Shown here: one piece after another, positions 1 to 11,888 of the stretch
How the letters are laid out: every line of letters starts with the position of its first letter
Position numbering within the stretch: the first letter of the stretch is position 1
Source: Aquatica leii
Taxonomy: Eukaryota > Arthropoda > Insecta > Coleoptera > Lampyridae
Assembly: GCA_035610365.1 (NCBI GenBank)
Contig: CM069432.1
Span: 25,544,354-25,608,353 of the forward strand
DNA: 64,000 nucleotides
Reading direction: 5' to 3'
Made by a program: the position numbers and the translations under genes
The notes under the pieces: model-generated
What the model saw: only the letters and a program-made list of their open reading frames with translations
Told to the model about the DNA's origin: nothing
The model's database searches: none

Positions 1-3000
1 TTTGAAATTATTACTTATTTAAAACGACATTTTTTCTTTGTGGCAATAAAATTATTAAGGTTTCTAATTAATTAACTGTTTTGTTTTAAAAATCACAAAA
101 CTGTTACCAATTTTAGAGCAACTGTTTTTGTTATAATAATTCAAAACTGAAGTGTTAGTTAGATTTCAAAACAGATGCGTTTGTTTAACTGTCGTAACTA
201 TTGCGGTTAATATGTTTAAGTTATGTTTCGTTTTTTCAAATGCAAATGATTTAGTGTGGTTACAGCACAGTTCGATTTTAGAAAATCGAAATTGTTTCGT
301 TTTCACAAATTGACTTTGTTTCATACCAGAACACGGTAGCTGAACCGAATTTTGACCGAAACAAACTTGCTTAGTTTCTGTAGAAGTTTAAATGTTACTC
401 AACGGTTTTGAATTGAGGAAACTAACTAATGCTGCTTTTAAATTGCAAATGAGATTCGAAACAAATTCGGTTTCTGTTTGCCAGGTTACACGAGTACTAT
501 CTTTAATACTAAAATATATCTTTTATTGTCTTTTTAATCTTGTTTTTACGTTTAAAAACCAAGTCAAAATAATTTAGTTACTTAAATATAATGAAGTAAT
601 AAAAAATCACAACTGTGTTATTAAAAACAAATAAAAATAGCAATAATACTAAACAATTTTGAAATTTCAATATGCAAAAAAATTAAAATTTAATGAACAC
701 TTACAGAAATCAATAAACCGCAATTAAGTTTTCTTAGTTCCGTTTTCAAAACCATTGTTAATAGCTGTCAAGTAAGAATACCAAACAATTTACACTGTGA
801 TAAATTATCGCAGCTTTCCTACTGGCAAACTAATCTGCGTTTACTTCCTTCGGACATTCTAGATTAAACCAAAAGTTTTATGTCAAACACAAACTAAAAC
901 GAAAATAAAGTAAATGTCAATGCTGAAATTGTTTCAAACTAATATAAATAGCGCTTCGAGATATGATTAAAATAATGTAAAATCAATTTGAAACGTTTGA
1001 CAACCACACAAATGCGTGATGAATTACAATCATCTCATGTAACGATTCTTTACAAATACGCTTTTGATAGATTAATGTGTCAAACAAAAAATACATTTAA
1101 CTCTTTTACGACAGATTCTACAAGATAATAAATTACTTTCTTTTAGCACGATTACGTAAATTTTTCAGTGTATTTTAATGTCCAATTACTTAAGTTTATT
1201 TTTAACATTCATTCATTAATCTTTACGCATAAAATCATATTTAAATAGTGTAAAATTACTTCTAAAACAATAATAGAAATTTCTCTTTTGTGTAAAGACT
1301 TGCAGCATGTGCTTGCATAAATTATGCGCATTCAATACGTTTGGAATTTCATAACCGACATTAAAATAGTTCACATCCTGGAATTCAAAAGCCAACTGAA
1401 CTATGAGGTTTAAAGCGGGTATACCAATAACAATATTGGCAATATTGGCATAGTTTTAAGAAATAAAGGTCACAAATCAACCCTACAATATGTGCAAAAG
1501 AACGTGCCAAGTTAGAATGTTATGTTTGGCGCTAGAAATAGCCGGATTTCGTAATAAACGATCAAATAAACCATCGTTTGTTTTTCATTGCAATTTACAC
1601 CGCGTAAAAACGTTTAAACATAGATTTCATTATTTCGCAATCAGTTGCTGATTGTAGTAAAATTGAATTTATTCAGAATTCTAAATGTTATAAGTAAAAA
1701 AAATAAACTTAGATTGAAAAAGGTTCTCATAAAATGTTTATCTGTTTCCAGTAAGTCTAGTTAATATTTAATACTAAATCCTTTTCTCGTCAATATTTCA
1801 AAAGCTCCTGGGAATTTATGTCTATCCTAAATCCTCAACTTCTGAAAATGTTTATAAAAGACAGAAAAAGCTTTATAGACAGATTATACATTCCTTGGAT
1901 GTTATATGCATGACGTCGATAAGATTGTGTCTATCCACATTTTTTGATTGTCAAAGATTCTTAAAGTAATGCGAATACAGCAACAATTTTCTTTTTAAGA
2001 GACAACAAAACCATTATTACTGTAAAAAGTTGACGTGGCTAAAAAACGAAAACGTATTACTAAGTTTGCTATTTCGTTTTACAAATAATCAAAACAATTT
2101 GTATAAAACAAAAATTAAAGTTATGGGACTTCTATCATAGTGTAATTGAGATATTTTAGAAGGTTTAACAAAAAGCGGTACTTAATAGTGTTATATTACA
2201 TAATTTAATAAATATTAGTTTTTATAGAAACAAATTTCTTAACATAAATGTAGCAACCTTACTGCTATATATGATCTGAATCTGTTCTGTTTAACGCTAT
2301 ACCACTGAGAGGACGGTGAGAGTTTACACGAGTATTCACATTTGGGTAACACCAAAAGAGCAATTTTAAAATGACCTGTACTAAAATAATCAGTCATCGT
2401 CTGGTCTGGATAAAGCACAAAGAGAACGGCTATTTAAGACAGTTTCAACACAAGATAACACGGTAGCATATTTTTTAAAAAACAACGGGATGTTATTAAT
2501 CAGGCGATACAAATTTTTTTAACTGTTTTTACTACAGCTTCTTATAAACCTCCAAAATATGGCGCTATGGGAAAATTGCACTTCAATCTTAGAGATATGA
2601 TTACAGAAAGTGTTCTAATTTATTTTAAAAAAATTACTTTTAAATGCCATGGAACACCAATTTAATTTCTCGCAGAAACCCACGTCGTGCTAAACACCTC
2701 TTTGGTTGCAAAACATACAAATACGCAAAGATAACCTTCACTTAAGGACTTTTAAGGCTAGTTGCAACTGACGCTCACTCACTTTTAAAGTATAAATTTA
2801 GCCCTAAACACTGCTGCCGTTGCTGTTTCCCATTCGCGTTTCGTTCGTGTACAGCCAGATGTTGTTAAGATATAACCAAGTTTTAAGTTTGGTCGTTTAA
2901 CGTTAGAAACGTTTGTGCTTCAACCAATAAAAATTGTTAAACTAACTACATGATTAAAATTGACTGTGCGCAGTAAACTGTAAACATTAACCCTACTTTT

Positions 3001-3457
3001 TCTTTTTCTTACTACCGCTACAAGAACGGTTTGTGTGTAACTTTATCTTTTGCAAAACTAATTAAAATAATAAATGGACGTTGATGTAAATATATTGCGA
3101 TTATGTTTTTAACGCGTGCGTACCAGACCAATCAACCGCTACGTCAACGTTACAAATTGGCAATTCTGAGTTTTCAACTGATATGCCAACAACAACAGCA
3201 AATTTCTAACCGCAACTTCAACGTTAACTTTATAAATTGGCCTTTACGCCAATTGCCTTGTACGGAAAGTCTGTGCCAATTTCTCTGAAAAGTCTAGCTA
3301 TCTGAGTATGATCACTAGGCAAATTCTCCATAAGAGTATGTGCGCGAAAAAATATGGCATACATGACATTGTCTTGTGAGCTGACAAACCTGTTTGCAAA
3401 GCGAGATAATTTAAAGCACATTCCAAGAAGTTTCTAAGATTATAAACAAGTTATGAT
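1..3457. other. AT-rich region without a supported gene
   Basis: Open frames are short (about 60 codons) and of AT-rich composition, with no recognisable domain. A small hairpin with 9-bp arms lies at 271-279 and 282-290. A minus-strand frame of 63 codons at 3230-3421 has a less biased composition than its surroundings, but I recognise no family in it. Promoters or exons of an unknown gene cannot be excluded. Confidence 0.6.
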
Positions 3458-3551
3458 TTAGACCGCGTCGTAGGTAAACACTAGAACTTTTTAGGCTTGG
3501 TCCTAGTCTCTCTTTTAGAGCAAAAACAAGAAGTAGAATTTTACCTTTGCC

Positions 3552-4498
3552 GTGTTGTCCACTACTATAGATGTTAACAAAAAACAAACTTTGATTGCCA
3601 AAAACCCAGTTATGTCACGAATCTACAGTCTTCCCAAAATACACAAAAGAGTCCCCTTTCAGCCGATAGTGAGCACCATCAATTCACCAAGCAAATCATC
3701 AGCACGTTATCTAGCTGCAAAACTCTTGCTGTTGACACGAAATACAAAAACTCACATTAAAGATTCTACAGACTTTGTAAAGAAAATTAAGTATTTGCGT
3801 ATAACAAAAAAACATATTCTAGTTAGCTTTGACGTGGTATCTCTTTTTACTAAAGTCCCGGTCGACAAAGTGTTGTTTTTGCTCAAGGAGAAAATTACTG
3901 AAGAAGTTGTGCTGATCGAACTCTGTCTTAAAACATTTATTTTAGTTATAAGACAACTTCAGGTAGAAGGAGCGGCCATGGGTTCACCGCTTTCTCCAAT
4001 TATCGCCAATATTTACATGGAGTATTTTGAAACTGAAATTATAAAAAATGATGATTTAAAACCAAAATTTTGGTTCCGATATGTTGATGACACGTTTGTT
4101 GTATGGCCTCCTGGCAAAGATAAACTAAAGCTGTTCTTTCAAATCTAAACTCTGCACATAATAGTATTAAATTTACTATGGAGTTATTAGAACATAACAG
4201 CAGTCTAACCTTTCTTGATGTACTAGTGATAAGGAAAAATAACGAAAAATTGGGACATTCCATTTATAGAAAGAAAACGCACACTAATGAATACTTAAAT
4301 GCCATATCTCATCACCATCCAGTACAGAAGAATACTGTTTTACATGCTTTAGCTAAAACAGCTATACGTGTGTCAGACAATAAAAATCTACAATATGAAA
4401 ATGCAACACTGTTGGAGTCCCTACAGCAAAATGGATACGCGTTCAAAGAGGTGTTCTCTTTGAACGCGTGGAACCAAGAACACACGCTGAGTGTTTAA
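3552..4498 (+). pseudogene. Penelope-like reverse transcriptase, truncated and frameshifted
   Basis: The first open stretch (3552-4148, 198 codons) holds RT motifs in the right order: PKIHK (residues 28-32), SFDVVSLFTKVP, GSPLSPIIANIY (from about 144) and the catalytic RYVDDTF (from 176). A frameshift near 4146 moves the frame; it continues at about 4150-4498 with FLDVLVIRK and HHHPVQK, the region that follows the catalytic motif in Penelope-like RTs. N-terminal RT motifs and the GIY-YIG nuclease are absent, so this is a dead fragment. The assigned ATG is simply the first in frame. GSPLSP combined with YVDD and the downstream FLDVLV block argue for Penelope rather than LINE or LTR elements. 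Confidence 0.8.
4437..4469. repeat. Perfect hairpin, 14-bp arms, 5-nt loop
   Basis: The arm acgcttcaaagag-like sequence at 4437-4450 (acgcgttcaaagag) is exactly complementary to 4456-4469, with the loop gtgtt between. It lies inside the Penelope coding relic just before its stop codon. It could be a small inverted duplication arising at truncation. Confidence 0.85.
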
Positions 4499-4689
4499 CT
4501 GCGACGCGGTCTAAACCAAAAGTCGCTTATAATCATATACAAAATAACCGCGAAAGGTTAAAATTTTATAAAGAAGATTCTAGTTTATAAACCGTTGGAG
4601 AACCTAACTGGATTGGCTTAGCTTTAAAACGTTTACAATATAGATTACATAAGCCATAACGCGTTAAAGTTTTAATAAAACCGGGAAAA

Positions 4690-6370
4690 TGGTCCCAGAA
4701 AACTTTGATTTTGTATTCCAGAATCTTTTATTATTAACTTTTTAACTTTGCTCCATTTCATCTCCAAAACCTTTTTAGCTCTTCTTTTTTATTCTTTTAT
4801 CATTTCTTTCACTTTCTTTCTAATATCTATGGTATTCTATTCTGTCTCGTTCCAACTTTGTGTTGTTATATTGTTTCCATGTTTCTTTCTTTTTTGAATT
4901 TCTTCCTGTATAGCTGCATTCCACCAACTTGTTTTTTCGCTACGTTTGTTGACTTTCGATCTTGCGTCTTCTGCTACTCGTAGTATTATATCTTTAAAAT
5001 TATTCTATCGGTCTTCTGGATTCCATCTGCATTTGTTTTTCTGTCTCTTCTTGGTACCTCTTCTTCAGATCCGTCTTTTATTGCTATTTTAGTTTAATTC
5101 TTTTTCTTTATCTACTATATCTTCCTCCATTTCGCTCTATTTTGTCTTAATTTTCTTAATTTGTTGTTATATTTCTATTGTATACTATGTAGTCTATTAT
5201 GCTTTTTTTTTCTCCTTCTCTCCCTTCCGCTATAAATGTGTATTATTCTGATAATAGTTGTTATGAGAAGTTTCCTATCAATAATTTGTTTATTTGGCTG
5301 AATCAGATCATCCATTTTCCATTTCTATTCTTTGTTTTTTCTCCCAATATACTCATGCACCCCATTTGTATGTCTACATTTCCTATCCTCGTATTGAAGT
5401 CTTTAATCAGTATGATCATCTTGCATTTGCTAGTGTGCTCTACAACTCCATATAAAAATTCTCCATTTCTTCCTTATTTGTTCCTTCCACTGGCGCGTAC
5501 AGTTGTATTATGTACTGTTTTTTTCCATTTCTAGCTTTATGTACAGCGTTTTTGATGATATCATTGGCTTAAATTCAGTTATTCTTGCCTCCACCTTTTC
5601 CGTTACCATTATCCATTTTGCTGTTTGTCCTATTTCCACTCCAGAGTAACATATATACTGTATTTTCTTATTGCATAGTTTTCCGCGTCTTCCTTTCTTT
5701 GCCTCACTTATTTTTTTATTCTTATGTTTTTTTTCTTTAGTTCCTTTTTCATCATAATCGTTTCTTTTGTTAGTTTTTTGGACGTCGTCTAGTGTATGTG
5801 ATTGTTCTCATTTGTTTTCTTATTTCTTTGTCTTCCTCATCTTTTTAGGGAAATCTCACTAGTCGTTCTTGTTTTCAAATTTTTGTCCTTATCATCATGT
5901 TTTCCATTATTATCACTATTATATACGTTATTCTACTATTACTTTTTTACCAGTACTTTTGTCCCTTTTGAATTTATTTCTTTAATTGCTTCAGTGTGTA
6001 GATTTGGTTTTCAACTTGTCATTAGTAATATCGTATTTTTGCATTGTATCCCATGCTTCTTGCTTCTTTCATATGTTTTATTATTCTTTTTCTTTCTTCC
6101 TGTATTTGTTTTGGGTAGTTTTTGTTTTTCCAAATTTTCCTTCCTTTTACGTTTTTTTGCAGCTTTCATTATTTTCTGCTTTTTGTTCCATGTTAATAGT
6201 TTTATCATTATTAGTCTCTTTCTCACGTTTCTCTCTTTCTTCTTTTCTAATCTTATAATTTCTTGTATTTCTTTTTCTATTTCTATTTTAATTTCCATGT
6301 CTCTGAAGATTATTCTAACTTTTTTTTGAAATTCTAGCTTTGATTCGTTATATTTTGCTTCCAATTCTTG
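4690..6370 (-). pseudogene. LINE fragment: basic ORF1-like region plus AP endonuclease, no RT
   Basis: The plus strand is very pyrimidine-rich because the coding strand is the minus strand and lysine/glutamate-rich. Read in minus, the 6364-6011 frame (117 codons) is a highly charged, coiled-coil-like segment. After several frameshifts, 5401-5381 encodes DFNTRIG, followed by GEK..NRNGK and a RSIVDYIVYN-like block near 5200, the core of an AP-type LINE endonuclease. Position 4929-4913 encodes the WWNAA linker motif that precedes the RT domain. Homology then stops at about 4690, so the RT is missing. This N-terminal-half fragment is the opposite of normal 5' truncation. RTE- or L1-like clades are possible; the clade is unresolved. 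Confidence 0.65.
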
Positions 6371-6375
6371 TATTT

Positions 6376-7440
6376 TCAGGTGTTCGAATTAATTTGTATA
6401 AGTATTACAGCATTCTGTTTTTACCTTCAGAAACAATTTTATCGTAAATCAGCGGTTACCAGGTGATATTTTTACAACACGTCTTTATTTTTAATTGTAT
6501 AAACAACAAGTATATTAATATAAATAAAAGTGCTGCGGAAAATCATCAGATTTTAGAGGAAGCTTATGGTAAATATTCTCTAGCTGAGCAAACGTGTCGG
6601 AAATTTTGCACGTTTCAAGAGTGGCGATTGGAAGACAAGGAACGACCTGGGCAACCAAAAATATTAGAAGATAAAGAATTGGAGAAATTGCTCGACGAAA
6701 ACTCACCTCAAACACTTGAAGAGTTGTCTACATCGTTGTGGGTTGATTTATCAACTGTAGAAAAACGCCTTAAAGCTTGGGAAATAATCTAAAAAAAAAA
6801 TGAGGCCATATGATTTAAAATCTAGAGACATTAAAATGCGTTATTTGACCTGTGAATTAGTGCTTCAATGGCACGAACGAAAAGTAGATACGTTAAGATA
6901 ATACTAAGCGTAGAAAATTATGGGTTAAGCTCGGACAACTATCATCAGTAGCAAAACGTAATATTCATGGAACTAAGCTCTTCCTTTATATTTAGTGGGA
7001 TCAACAGAGTGTGCTTTATGATGAACTGTTAAAACAAAACGATCACTGGAGATCGCTACTGATTACAACTGATACGGCCGGAATGTAGCAAAAGGCACGA
7101 TAAAGTTATTTTGCTACACGACCATGCTCGAGCGCACATCACAAAACCTGTGAAAACGTATCTACAAACATTCAAATGGAAAGTTCAAACCCACCCGCCG
7201 TATTCTCCCGATATTGCTCCTTCGGATTACTACCTGTTCCGATCGATGGCTCATGGTTCGTCGGGGCAGCATTTTATTTCTTCTGAAGATTGCCAAAAAT
7301 GGATCGATTTATGGATGGCCTCCAAGGACGAAGCGGGGTATCCGTCTCCTTATTTTGATTAATATATTTTTTTAATTTTCATTATAAATAAATCGTAATT
7401 TTTCGCTCAAAAAACGCTACGAATTAATTCCAACACCTGA
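6376..7440 (+). mobile_element. mariner element with both terminal inverted repeats
   Basis: The left end TCAGGTGTTCGAATTAATTT (6376-6395) matches the complement of the right end at 7421-7440 at 18 of 20 positions. Between them lies a broken mariner transposase. A complete mariner is about 1.3 kb; this copy is 1.07 kb because of internal deletions. The expected TA duplications are not visible at either edge. The left edge abuts the LINE fragment ending near 6370. Confidence 0.85.
6530..7362 (+). pseudogene. mariner transposase with deleted first catalytic block
   Basis: The N-terminal part (6530-6790) reads as a mariner helix-turn-helix region with DKERPGQPK and EELSTSLWVDLSTVEKRLKA. After frameshifts, IWWDQ-like and YDELLK segments appear at about 6985-7030. 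The second catalytic region HDHARAH lies at 7117-7137 and the third, SPDIAPSDY, at about 7204-7230. The block that should carry the first aspartate (the TGDEKW region) is deleted around 6885-6915, and the end after KDEA (about 7335) is also cut. The product could not be active, although the ends could once have been mobilised in trans. Confidence 0.85.
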
Positions 7441-7854
7441 TCTTTTATAAAAAACTTTCTAAAGAAGCACAATAATGGGCCTGCGTTGGTAACGCTTAGG
7501 TTTTCTTTTCCAAGTGATGTACGGTAAGAAACACAAGGCAAGCAACAAAATCTCAAAACTTCAAACTTTATTTGACATAAAATATTTGCAAGTGAAAAAT
7601 TCAACTTCGCAAAGCTCAAATAATAAGATTGCGCTCACAAGCATGATATGCGAGGAAAGGTCGAAAAACTGTGATTCACGTCTACTGACTCATTTTCTGC
7701 TTGCTTATATACGATTGAAAGCATCCGGATAAAGTAATTTTTTTCTAGACACAATCAATTTTAGAGCCAAAGTGGAACTTTCAGAAATTTGGCCAGAATT
7801 TGATTAAATATGTCTGGATTAAATAAATCATTTAATGATTAAATAAACAATTTA
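7441..7854. other. Spacer without a supported gene
   Basis: A 72-codon plus frame at 7514-7732 shows no recognisable motif. Short A/T-rich sequence then leads into the tandem duplication. Confidence 0.5.
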
Positions 7855-8628
7855 TATCGCGTGATTCCTGACAATTGCTTTACCACACTCTAACTAGTTG
7901 ATGCGCATTTTTTAAAAAATAACAAAACTAAATGATTACTGCATTTTACCTGAGTTTTATGGCGGTTCACAGTTCTACAACTTCTAAGATTATGACACAA
8001 TTCGAGCTACGTTGCCACATCCTTTCAGATTTTATCTTTGGAAATGTGCATCCACAGTTTAAAAATTGATTTTTTTTCAACAGTTTGTTGCGTTCGCGAT
8101 TCCTTGTCATATATAAAGAAAATTTACAGCAGATTGGACTTGCAATAAAAACATTTCGCAACGCCAAATAATTGACATGCCTTTTTTTTTAACGATTCTA
8201 CAGTTTTTTCCTATTAATATTAAACAAATGCGCTACTAAGCTATCGCGTGATTCCTGACAATTGCTTTACCACACTCTAACTAGTTGATGCGCATTTTTT
8301 AAAAAATAACAAAACTAAATGATTACTGCATTTTACCTGAGTTTTATGGCGGTTCACAGTTCTACAACTTCTAAGATTATGACACAATTCGAGCTACGTT
8401 GCCACATCCTTTCAGATTTTATCTTTGGAAATGTGCATCCACAGTTTAAAAATTGATTTTTTTTCAACAGTTTGTTGCGTTCGCGATTCCTTGTCATATA
8501 TAAAGAAAATTTACAGCAGATTGGACTTGCAATAAAAACATTTCGCAACGCCAAATAATTGACATGCCTTTTTTTTTAACGATTCTACAGTTTTTTCTCC
8601 TATTAATATTAAACAAATGCGCTACTAA
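7855..8628. repeat. 387-bp head-to-tail tandem duplication, nearly identical
   Basis: The unit starting tatcgcgtgattcctg at 7855 recurs at 8242, offset 387 bp. The only difference I see is a 2-bp insertion (ttttttcc versus ttttttctcc) near the end of the second unit, plus the junction. Copies run about 7855-8239 and 8242-8628. Each carries the same 66-codon minus frame (7967-8167 and 8354-8554), whose last residues RSSNCVIILEVVEL resemble a relic near 44.3 kb. Near identity implies a recent duplication or an assembly artefact. Confidence 0.9.
7955..8011. repeat. 57-bp dispersed repeat (also at 8342-8398 and 44300-44356)
   Basis: This stretch matches 44300-44356 at 50 of 57 positions in the same orientation, with a core ttctaagattatgacac. 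On the minus strand both encode RSSN(C/R)VIILE(V/A)VEL followed by a stop, so the repeat may be the end of a decayed coding region of an unrecognised element. Confidence 0.8.
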
Positions 8629-9584
8629 CTATAAAAAAGCATTAAAGAGATGAACTTTGTTTTAACATGAATCCTTTTTCTAGTCTTAACAGATTTATAA
8701 TGCTAATAATCTTTACAATTGTTTGACTGTTGATACAATTTCGACATTGATAACTTTACAGTGAAATCGTTTATGATTTAAACTAGTAATTACTGATAGT
8801 TTTTATTATAAAACTTTATAAATCAAGTTTATTAAATTATTTCGTTAACGCATTTTAAAATTTGAACATAAATAATCAGTTTAGTAGTAGAACCTGTGTG
8901 TTTCGGTCAAGTTGCTTTTGATGACCACCGCGACTTTTTATGCAGCTAAGGGTAGCTTTGTCGATGTCGTAATATTACACCAGCATCGAAAACGCCACAA
9001 TTTTTGTATTGAAATGATTTGCTTAATAATTTAAAATAACCAATAAACTGTTACCCTAAAACGGTGCAAGATAAAAGAAAGTTGTACGTAAACATTTTTA
9101 TGGAGGACAAAATTTACTATGAAAAAGTAGGCGGAAGGGTACAAGTACGTTTACTAGTTTAGAAGATACAAGTGTGCAAAGTTGCACAAAAATTACATTA
9201 AAATTCTGTAACTCTTAAACTATTAGATATAATTATACACTCCCGCGGACTTTTTTGTAGTAAACTTTGTGCTCAATAAATTGTTGATGTGCAACTTTCA
9301 TCTATATTGTACCGTTTTTGCAGCGTACTACTCACGCCATCTACATAGTAGTTGTAGGTATCTTTCCGCATACGTTGTCAATGCTTGAAAGTTTGTTTTG
9401 TATATTTAAAAAAAAAATATAGTGCCTCAGATATTGTGTTGTTCTGAAGTTCTTTTTAACTTGAAGGTAAATATAAGTGATAAACCTTTTAATATATGCA
9501 TATAGAGTATTAAATATTGTATAAACAATTACGATTTCTTTTACTATCCAAATACATCAAGTCAATTTAGTTAAACATAATGGT
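8629..9584. other. Non-coding AT-rich spacer
   Basis: No open frame above noise and no repeat structure was recognised. Confidence 0.5.
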
Positions 9585-11530
9585 TGAGGCAAATTGCTAC
9601 AATGTTTATGGGGCAAGTTGTCACTGTGACAATCTGCCCCGTTAACAATATAGAGACAAACCTAAATCAATGACGCTGAAATTAAATTACAGATAGTTCG
9701 AACGTATAAGCGTAAGACTGATCGAAGTACTCTCACGAGTGATGTTTTGCTTAGAGCTGCTAGGGCAGTTAAAGACCACGATCATACCATTTCAATTAGG
9801 CAAGCTGCTAAATATTTCAATGTTTGTTACAAAACTTTGGCAAGATGCTGCCAAAGACCACTAATGAAGGACTTGCTAATGGTATTTATAATGTTCAGAT
9901 GGGATATAAAAGCCCCAGACAAATTTTTAACGCCGAAAAAGAGTTGCAGTTGGAGACTTACATCAAAAAAACGTGTGATATATACTTTGGGTTAACTCCC
10001 ACAGAAGTAAGAAAACTAGCCCATGATTATGGAAAAGCATATGGCAGGTGCCGATTGGTTTACTGGGTTTTTGAAAAGATATCCGAGACTCTCAATAAGA
10101 ACACCGCAGTCAACAAGTTTACTAAGAGCTACCAGCTTTAACATTACCCATGTTGCTATTTTTTTCGACAATTTGGTTAATTTGTACAACCGTCACCATT
10201 TTCGTCCAAGTGACATATACAACATGGACGAAATTGGAATCAAATTGGAATTTTAATTTCTGCAGAAAGAGGAAGCCTGGTGACAATGGCTATTGCTGCC
10301 GGAAATAGTATTCCTCCGTTTTTTGTGTTCCCTCGTGTCCATTTCAAGAACCATTTCTTACAAAAATCGCCGCTCAGAAGCATTGGAGCAGTTAACCCAT
10401 CGGGTTGGATGAAAAGTGAGGAGTTCCTAACTTTCATGCAAAATTGGGGGGATACAGTTAAGTGCACGAACCATAGCCTCATTTTATTGTTATTGGATAA
10501 CCATGAGTCCCATTTATCCATAACTGCTTTAAACTATGCCAAGGATAACGGGGTTGTGATGCTGTCATTTCCTCCACATTGCAGCCATAGGTTACAACCT
10601 CTTGACAGAACTGTTTTCGGCCCTTTGCAGAAATATCTAAATTCTGGTTGTGTCTCGTGGTTGAAAACTAACCCAGGCTAGACAATTACGATTTACGATA
10701 TTCCAGGAATTGTTGCAACTGCTCTTCCACTGGCCATTTTTCCTAACAACATATGGATTTCGAGTGAGTGGAATCTCTCCGTTCAACAGGGATATCTTCA
10801 CAAATCAGACTTTCTTCCCAGTTACGTCACAGATCGTGAAAATCCAAATAACACACCTGTCAATTTGTTAGAAACCGTAAGACAAGACAAAGATAAATGG
10901 ACGTTTTTGGACAATCCACCTTCGACATCTGCTGTATTGGGGATGGATGCTTTGGTATCTCAAAAAGACATTCATCCAGTAAGCACACCATCGACATCCG
11001 CTGTATTGAAAATGGATGTTTTGGTATCTCCAGAAAACATTCGTCCACCGGGGTACAGAGAAGAAAGAAACGTAAATCTGCTATTTTAGCAGACACTCCG
11101 GTAAAAGATGAGTTGGAAGCTAAGCAGTTAAATGCAAGAGGTAAGCAAGTAAAGAGACGAGTGTTCTCTGGAAAAGGTGCTGTCTCTGGAAAAAAGAAGG
11201 AGAAAAAACTAGAACCAGACTCTTGCTCTGAAGAAGAAGATACTTTCTGCCTAGTGTGCAATGGTAGATATAGTATCTCCAAAGAGCCGTGGCTACAATG
11301 TACGCGATGTGAAAAATGTTTCCATAGGAAATGCGCAAATGCGGACAATGTATGTCACAATTGTGATTCGGATGACGATATTATAGTTTGATATAATTTC
11401 GAATGTTTTTCTTTTTGTATGCGCGTTTATCAAATTTATTTAATTACTAAGTTAACCGCATTTATTTAACTCGTGACAACTTACCCCGCTCCTTGTGACA
11501 ACATACCCTGTTATGGGACTTGCTGTCACA
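9585..11530 (+). mobile_element. pogo/Tigger-like DNA transposon with clustered terminal motifs
   Basis: The transposase relic is bracketed by copies of a 15-16 bp motif related to TGTGACAANNTGCCCC. On the left are ggggcaagttgtcac (9610-9624), an immediate inverted copy at 9625-9640 and a weaker copy at 9585-9600. On the right are gtgacaacttacccc (11473-11487), a direct copy at 11494-11508 and an inverted copy ending near 11530. The first left and right motifs form a terminal inverted repeat. Exact outer ends and the TA duplication cannot be fixed. Confidence 0.75.
9747..11391 (+). pseudogene. pogo/Tigger-like transposase with C-terminal PHD-like finger
   Basis: Several frames must be linked by frameshifts. 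Order: an N-terminal helix-turn-helix (TISIRQAAKYFNV, about 9795-9830), a CENP-B-type second DNA-binding region (GADWFTGFLKRYP, about 10047-10085), then a DDE domain with NMDEIGI (10221-10241), LLDNHESHL (about 10490-10515) and QPLDRTVFGPLQKY (about 10593-10635). The three acidic residues expected of pogo/Jerky-type transposases are visible. The C-terminus (about 11249-11370) has CLVC, then CTRCEKCFHRKC, then CHNC, a PHD-like zinc finger that some insect pogo-type proteins carry. Frameshifts near 9850, 10050 and 11050, a stop at 10679 and a short reading gap at 10250 make it non-functional. Confidence 0.85.
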
Positions 11531-11888
11531 CGTTGCACACACTTAAAAAATATTTTCCTTCACCTAAGGTATTTAATATTTCTTTAATCCTAATTGTCTA
11601 TATTAATCAATACAAATGTAGCTACGCCAATCAAAAGGTTAAACATAATTTTTTTTTAAAAAGAGCATTATTTGGGAAACATATTTTGTCCACAAAGTGT
11701 ACGACCAATCGAAAACAAAGTTGCAGCTATAATGCATATGTAACCATCGAGAACGTCTTACTAGTAGCAAAATCGCTGTCTATATTCACAAAAAAAGTCT
11801 ACATGGTCATGTAAAGCACTCGCTGTTTTTTTTGTTTGTTCAAAAGTTTCAAAGCTACCACCACAATCGTACAAACCGATTACGGTTT

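Larger units (their letters stand above)
3458..4514 (+). mobile_element. Penelope-like element fragment between 13-bp inverted repeats
   Basis: The coding relic at 3552-4498 lies inside a perfect 13-bp inverted repeat: ttagaccgcgtcg at 3458-3470 and its complement at 4502-4514. Penelope-like elements are known for terminal repeats that can be direct or inverted, so these may be element ends or subterminal repeats. The unit is far shorter than a complete Penelope element, and the C-terminal GIY-YIG endonuclease is not visible. No target duplication is obvious. Confidence 0.6.

Noticed and set aside
2285-2330. tRNA-like D-arm sequence (ctcagtggtatagc on the minus strand)
   Set aside because: No anticodon stem or T arm with GGTTCRA follows.
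4430-4560. Hammerhead ribozyme, expected in some Penelope terminal repeats
   Set aside because: The conserved CTGATGA and GAAA core blocks could not be found in proper spacing on either strand.
5199-6329. Long hydrophobic plus-strand frames (111 and 175 codons) as membrane proteins
   Set aside because: They are antisense to the lysine/glutamate-rich LINE fragment; phenylalanine/leucine/serine richness is a consequence of the pyrimidine-rich strand.
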